In this document: one piece after another, positions 6,901 through 7,566 of the stretch
Layout: each line of letters opens with the position of its first letter
Position numbering within the stretch: position 1 is the stretch's first letter
Source: CS3-C152 sp964347025
Lineage (GTDB): Archaea; Aenigmatarchaeota; Aenigmatarchaeia; QMZP01; QMZT01
Assembly: GCA_964347025.1 (NCBI GenBank)
Contig: CAYFWU010000029.1
Span: 1-7,566 of the forward strand
DNA: 7,566 bases
Direction: 5' to 3'
The notes under the pieces: model-generated
What the model was told of the DNA's origin: nothing
The model's database searches: none
The model's input: the letters and a program-made list of their open reading frames with translations, nothing else
Program-made: the position numbers and the translations under genes

Positions 6901-7566
6901 CCTAACTTCGGTATTCAAAAAAGGCGGAGGCGGCGGTGGGATTCCTTTACCTTTCGGTGTTGCTTCCGAATCAGATGTTTCAACAGAGAGCGTTTCGGAA
7001 GAGGGTATGGCAGCTAGCTATTACTCTCCATACAATTACAAATACTATACTGTATCATGGATACCAAAGGAATTTGGAGAACACATGATAGAGCTGATGG
7101 TTAACTGCACGGATGATTACGATCCCTCTAACAATGTAGATACAAGCACGATTGAGGTAAAGGAATTGGTAAACATAATCTTCCGTGTAACTGATTCCTC
7201 AGGGAATTTCATAAACAACACGGCGTTGGGATTAGCAATTCCCGGATGGTATGCGCCAACTAAGTTCAATGTAAACGTAACGAACTTTACAATCCCGGAC
7301 ATAATCGGAGAGGATGATTCGGTTGTTTTTTTCGGTCAAACGAAATCTGGAATGTACGGTTATCCAATGATGGTGGATGCCATATTCTTTAACCGTTCGA
7401 TGATCCAGCAGGAGATGCACATAATATCCGATTTTTACAATGAGCACTTCGAGGTTGAGAATGCATTGCTTTACTTCGTACATGCTTTAGATGTTTCCTG
7501 GGATTATTCAGAGGCTGAAATATATGCGGATACAAACCTGTCACAATACAACGTACAGAATGAAAG
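833..7566 (+). CDS. Giant secreted subtilisin-like (S8) serine protease with tandem CARDB-like repeats (3' partial)
   Basis: One frame stays open from ATG 833 to the window end: 2,244 complete codons and no stop. The ATG is chosen because a signal-like hydrophobic segment follows at once and a TATA-like element sits at the right distance upstream. The S8 catalytic set is intact: Asp317 in IIDTGID, His356 in HGTHCAG, oxyanion Asn461 in AAGND and Ser541 in GTSMATPH. The protein should be exported, self-process its propeptide and cleave proteins outside the cell or at the surface. Its length is several times that of a simple subtilisin because about 1,640 residues of mostly beta-rich modules follow the catalytic domain. 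More than forty N-x-S/T sequons by eye fit an N-glycosylated archaeal surface protein. The C-terminus, and so any membrane or S-layer anchor, is outside the window. The protease call is firm; substrate and role are unknown. Confidence 0.93.
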   Translation, partial: MGVKFSYIIPIILILIISALFFFSPQIQAFFGVSFVSQPTALTLEPPQGNIYEVRASSDMSASYYKTYDKSFMRRSPLIEGASDVEFMVKSLSGEGGESFILENPADLSGGESEPLPEIKGYIVEFKEKPILQFETERKEEIEGGEERVEKLKQEYEDIKIEGLNIINPFAWASKIGKGNELSNAEAYYGRLEENFINDVEEYKGMILTSHENFKNKMREEGFPITGMATAKGSASEGDKILGEYQKVFNGIALDISEEDAERLKDLPEVEDVHPNLPVNLTLAESVPLINADDVWKLQDSQGRNITGQNITIAIIDTGIDYTHSDLGGCFGPNCKVIGGYDFVNNDNDPMDDQGHGTHCAGIATGNGNITGVAPDAKLYAYKVLSADGRGSFDDVIAGIERSVDPDQDGNFSDHVDVISMSLGASCWGTYNEDCGPDDPVSIAVDNAVNAGVVAAIAAGNDYSEKAIGSPGTSRKAITVGATDKYDNIADFSSKGPVVWANGSMIKPDVMAPGVSIYSSVPKGSCTLCSPTGYKYLRGTSMATPHVAGAAALLLQAHPDWGPDEVKSALMTTSKDLGEKAWHQGTGRIDVLKAYSASIFIDPQTISFGNVLGQEFVSGSFKIKNLKSENLQVNISADRLYNDAGNIYEVSTVNTSQLDLGAGETGYVKLTTDVRPITGEYFYGFVKFDDGSNVYRVSQFMRKVHEVNLELVGSILEENTVDFGFLVYNDDFSKLAYAGSFWDFIGNNYTFELPPGKYTAVALGEQDDNEMIHEFAFVVKKDFDVGGETYKKVTLNIDDTREFELNCKTPDGIAMDRYDWIIFFVHCKNYTEHPFILDVFDGNCTSTGRGWTGFGFQGEDVKLYLSEFSKEENNTVLIHLGGVPTRFPGKHPANRGAIGIENFMRLWETPDLSDEIYFLNIEIQDTITGPDLIDYEKDKFAELERKSDYPGYQPIDSEEMFFFGSSLSFGAGGWGDAALPENKAIYAYSPNEYSWLKLAMFMNYIYHEDDWERLLLRIGQQENTWWLYNLTKDGYYYMTYPFVGENVPSDTLNFGVMPYSFANFSNTNYKIKFGNRYTHSVFSHERNANMWKSPINKYIPQGKLEVYLNGSLHKEQQFCFSNTWWAINLSLICQGGYQEYYPDPGDYLIKMHIPLVYPIMNNTYIDARFSWPGGDVNPPYLEHLEVSPRFNLNEQIKVEFIPRDDQGVGEVKMYYRTGNEWSDPINFAVGGSTHVTWITVTDPNAEEIDLKIEINDVNNNSIKYTFVPISMKERELDFGITLKSKIVDDREAMEFSGRLLDNGEGIEGLKVEFHINDEFHETDKSSFECSDTSCWYYGPPYFYTANKGDVKTVWIIPDDYEHDHVNLTVKFDGTGVYSEKTERHTFVIEKLPDVAVSFENIGKDYVVNKEYDITVKLKNIGSNDTGQVNIALYDNQDIVSQETVDSIQAGSETFVNFTWIPETQGYHELKVVAETPKDRNPDNNEDKAIINVYKQLVDVTGYIEMDWSKHIKLGEEIEINVTIYNNGIRNATDTWAKVYDHLPNGTDVLLWEETIGDLEPRTPVFNDLKFTFTWKPEKIGWHELQLVMNASNDENQENNRKLYTVIVHLEAPDVTGYMHHKPTVGFGEEVNISITVKNRGAENATNTTAKLYYTKQYKDNYKLIESFDVGMLSPTESAEIITSWKPEEAGGLILRLEVNCTGDSDLHNNVYHTYLSVVENVPDVSVSMYFDWGKKILVGKEFNASLSVRNIGAAEAKDVKVKLLYKKGYTKWGDTKNFTLIDEVDVGDLDADSWKKVEIGWTPEDWGPYTLLAMVNCTNETKYYNNINYGFVDVIPDAPDVTGRIIGGTGMMMYLLLDEEAKINVTARSVGTKTAENVTVSMYYTKGSIRSIIGDETILEEEDFVFIGKKELGEMPVDEMRDLNFSWKPNETGYFTLLAVFNCSGDENFKNNKDYRMVYVVPDAPEVIGRITWKTSYAIVNESNRIHFNVENMGGQEANNVNVSLYVHLPDNERSLIFHEMINLTSVFKKGGGGGGIPLPFGVASESDVSTESVSEEGMAASYYSPYNYKYYTVSWIPKEFGEHMIELMVNCTDDYDPSNNVDTSTIEVKELVNIIFRVTDSSGNFINNTALGLAIPGWYAPTKFNVNVTNFTIPDIIGEDDSVVFFGQTKSGMYGYPMMVDAIFFNRSMIQQEMHIISDFYNEHFEVENALLYFVHALDVSWDYSEAEIYADTNLSQYNVQNE
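1187..1675 (+). other. Inhibitor I9-type propeptide with long charged insert
   Basis: Residues about 119-281. The first strand is GYIVEFKEKP (from residue 121) and the closing part is YQKVFNGIALDISEEDAERL, then LPEVEDVHPN ending at residue 276. These are hallmarks of the I9 fold that chaperones and inhibits subtilases before autocleavage. Between the two halves lie about 110 residues rich in E and K (roughly residues 130-235), probably helical or coiled-coil, whereas a plain I9 domain totals about 80 residues. Maturation would be expected between about residues 276 and 290. Residues 30-118 before it are unassigned. Confidence 0.75.
1700..2623 (+). other. Peptidase S8 catalytic domain
   Basis: Residues 290-597. 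Catalytic Asp317 (codon 1781), His356 (1898) and Ser541 (2453), with oxyanion-hole Asn461 (2213), are in the normal order and spacing. HGTHCAG carries a Cys beside the active site as in proteinase K. DPDQDGNFSD (Asp405, 407, 409, 414) is a DxDxDG loop of the calcium-binding type and leads into VDVISMSLG. FSSKGP and KPDVMAPG are further subtilase motifs. No protease-associated (PA) domain is inserted. Three close Cys pairs (330/335, 427/435, 526/529) are candidate local disulfides. Confidence 0.93.
2624..2944 (+). other. Fn3-like beta-sandwich after the catalytic domain
   Basis: Residues 598-704 begin IFIDPQTISFGNV and continue with alternating strands, including GSFKIKNL, then LDLGAGETGYVKL and ITGEYFYGFVKF. 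This P-x-x-ISFG opening with a later GE-x-x-G-x-V strand is typical of the Fn3/ASH-like sandwich that often packs behind subtilase domains and supports the active-site face. The domain is inferred from pattern only. Confidence 0.55.
2945..3250 (+). other. Carboxypeptidase-regulatory/transthyretin-like beta domain
   Basis: Residues about 705-806 contain NYTFELPPGKYTAVALG, the L-P-P-G-x-Y-x-x-x-A edge strand typical of carboxypeptidase-regulatory-like folds, followed by YKKVTLNIDDTREFEL, which reads as another strand pair. Such modules usually act as structural spacers in secreted proteins. The boundaries are approximate. Confidence 0.45.
3251..4363 (+). other. Unrecognised middle region of the protease
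   Basis: Residues about 807-1177. I do not recognise a family. It is rich in aromatics (NTWWLYNLTKDGYYYM, NTWWAINLSLIC) and Asn, with scattered sequons and several Cys (in VHCKN, GNCTS, QFCFSN and SLICQ). A second P-G-x-Y-type turn, DPGDYLIKMHIPL, occurs near residues 1144-1156. The strand-turn look suggests one or two large beta domains. No protease motif is repeated, so a second active site is not supported. Confidence 0.5.
4364..5002 (+). other. Two Ig-like segments preceding the repeat array
   Basis: Residues 1178-1275 start PPYLEHLEVSPRFNLNEQ and include VGEVKMYYRTGNEW, a pattern common in Ig-like modules of secreted proteases. Residues 1276-1390 (LDFGITLKSKIVDD onward) have a W-I-I-P block near the end (TVWIIPDDYEHDHVNLTVK) that recalls the W-x-P signature of the six downstream repeats, so this may be a diverged relative. 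It also holds a Cys pair in FECSDTSCW. Confidence 0.45.
6338..6729 (+). repeat. 14-base direct repeat at the starts of repeats five and six
   Basis: CCTGACGCTCCTGA occurs exactly at 6338-6351 and 6716-6729, each encoding P-D-A-P and the first base pair of the next codon at the same place in its unit. It is the clearest DNA-level identity I saw between units and suggests repeats five and six share the most recent duplication or a gene-conversion tract. Confidence 0.6.
6911..7024 (+). other. Glycine- and serine/acid-rich insertion in repeat six
   Basis: Repeat six is longer than its neighbours because of about 38 residues inserted just before its W-x-P block. The insert has two Lys, six consecutive Gly (codons 6923-6940), a short hydrophobic piece IPLPFGVAS, then an acidic Ser-rich stretch (SDVSTESVSEEG). 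It reads as a flexible exposed loop. The six Gly codons are varied (GGC, GGA, GGC, GGC, GGT, GGG), so it is not a simple sequencing slip. Confidence 0.65.
7166..7566 (+). other. Start of a further C-terminal domain (truncated by the window)
   Basis: Residues 2112-2244 leave the repeat pattern: no P-D-V start, no W-x-P block and no Cys. The opening VNIIFRVTDSSGNFINNT resembles a beta-sandwich first strand and turn. The region continues through a possible helical part (RSMIQQEMHIISDFYNEHF) and runs off the edge. Sequons continue (NNT, NVT, NFT, NRS, NLS). No family recognised and no membrane segment reached. Confidence 0.5.

Larger units (their letters stand above)
5003..7165 (+). repeat. Six tandem CARDB/APHP-like beta-sandwich repeats
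   Basis: Units begin at 5003, 5315, 5660, 5990, 6335 and 6713 and are about 104, 115, 110, 115, 126 and 151 residues long. Each starts near P-D-V (PDVAVS, VDVTGY, PDVTGY, PDVSVS, PDVTGR, PEVIGR). Each then has a strand ending in N-x-G (KNIGS, YNNGI, KNRGA, RNIGA, RSVGT, ENMGG) and a W-x-P-x-x-x-G block (W codons at 5207, 5552, 5882, 6233, 6611, 7058), and ends with an acidic N-N turn and a short strand. This is the CARDB/APHP pattern known from archaeal surface proteins, where such domains act as adhesive or spacer modules. The copies are diverged at DNA level, so the array is old. Confidence 0.8.

Noticed and set aside
5003..7165. CRISPR array or DNA satellite suggested by regular spacing
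   Set aside because: The periodicity is in protein, with units of 312-453 bases that are diverged at DNA level; there are no short identical repeats with unique spacers.
7321..7340. T-rich run as a terminator inside the protease
   Set aside because: It encodes VVFFGQ in the open frame, and coding continues for more than 200 bases after it.

Overview
The window looks archaeal. The evidence is a RecJ/Cdc45-like DHH nuclease with archaeal-type sequence blocks, a TATA-like element about 26 bases ahead of the next start codon with no Shine-Dalgarno sequence between them (a leaderless-promoter layout), heavy use of AGA/AGG for Arg and ATA for Ile, and a huge secreted protein packed with N-x-S/T sequons. 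I cannot place it below domain level from this sequence.

Layout: two plus-strand genes, both cut by the window edges. Bases 1-800 are the C-terminal 265 residues of a DHH-family single-strand exonuclease, ending in a charged Pro/Glu/Lys tail whose last ten residues resemble a PCNA-interacting (PIP) motif. Bases 801-832 are a T-rich, A/T-rich gap that can serve as terminator for the first gene and promoter for the second. Bases 833-7566 are one uninterrupted reading frame of 2,244 complete codons that leaves the window without a stop. I translated it throughout and found no stop and no sign of a frameshift.

The giant protein is a secreted subtilisin-like (S8) serine protease. In order it has: an N-terminal hydrophobic signal, an I9-type inhibitory propeptide with a long charged helical insert, an S8 catalytic domain with Asp317, His356, Asn461 and Ser541 all present, an Fn3-like sandwich, a carboxypeptidase-regulatory-like sandwich, about 370 residues I do not recognise, two Ig-like segments, six tandem CARDB/APHP-like beta-sandwich repeats, and the start of a further C-terminal domain. 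The C-terminal anchor, if there is one, lies beyond the window.

The two genes have no obvious functional link: one is replication/repair, the other a cell-surface or extracellular protease, and the second seems to have its own promoter. The points most worth a second look are the one-cysteine-per-repeat pattern inside conserved N-C-(T/S) sequons, the glycine-rich insertion in repeat six, the unrecognised middle region, and the PIP-like tail on the nuclease. No RNA gene, mobile element or CRISPR array was seen.
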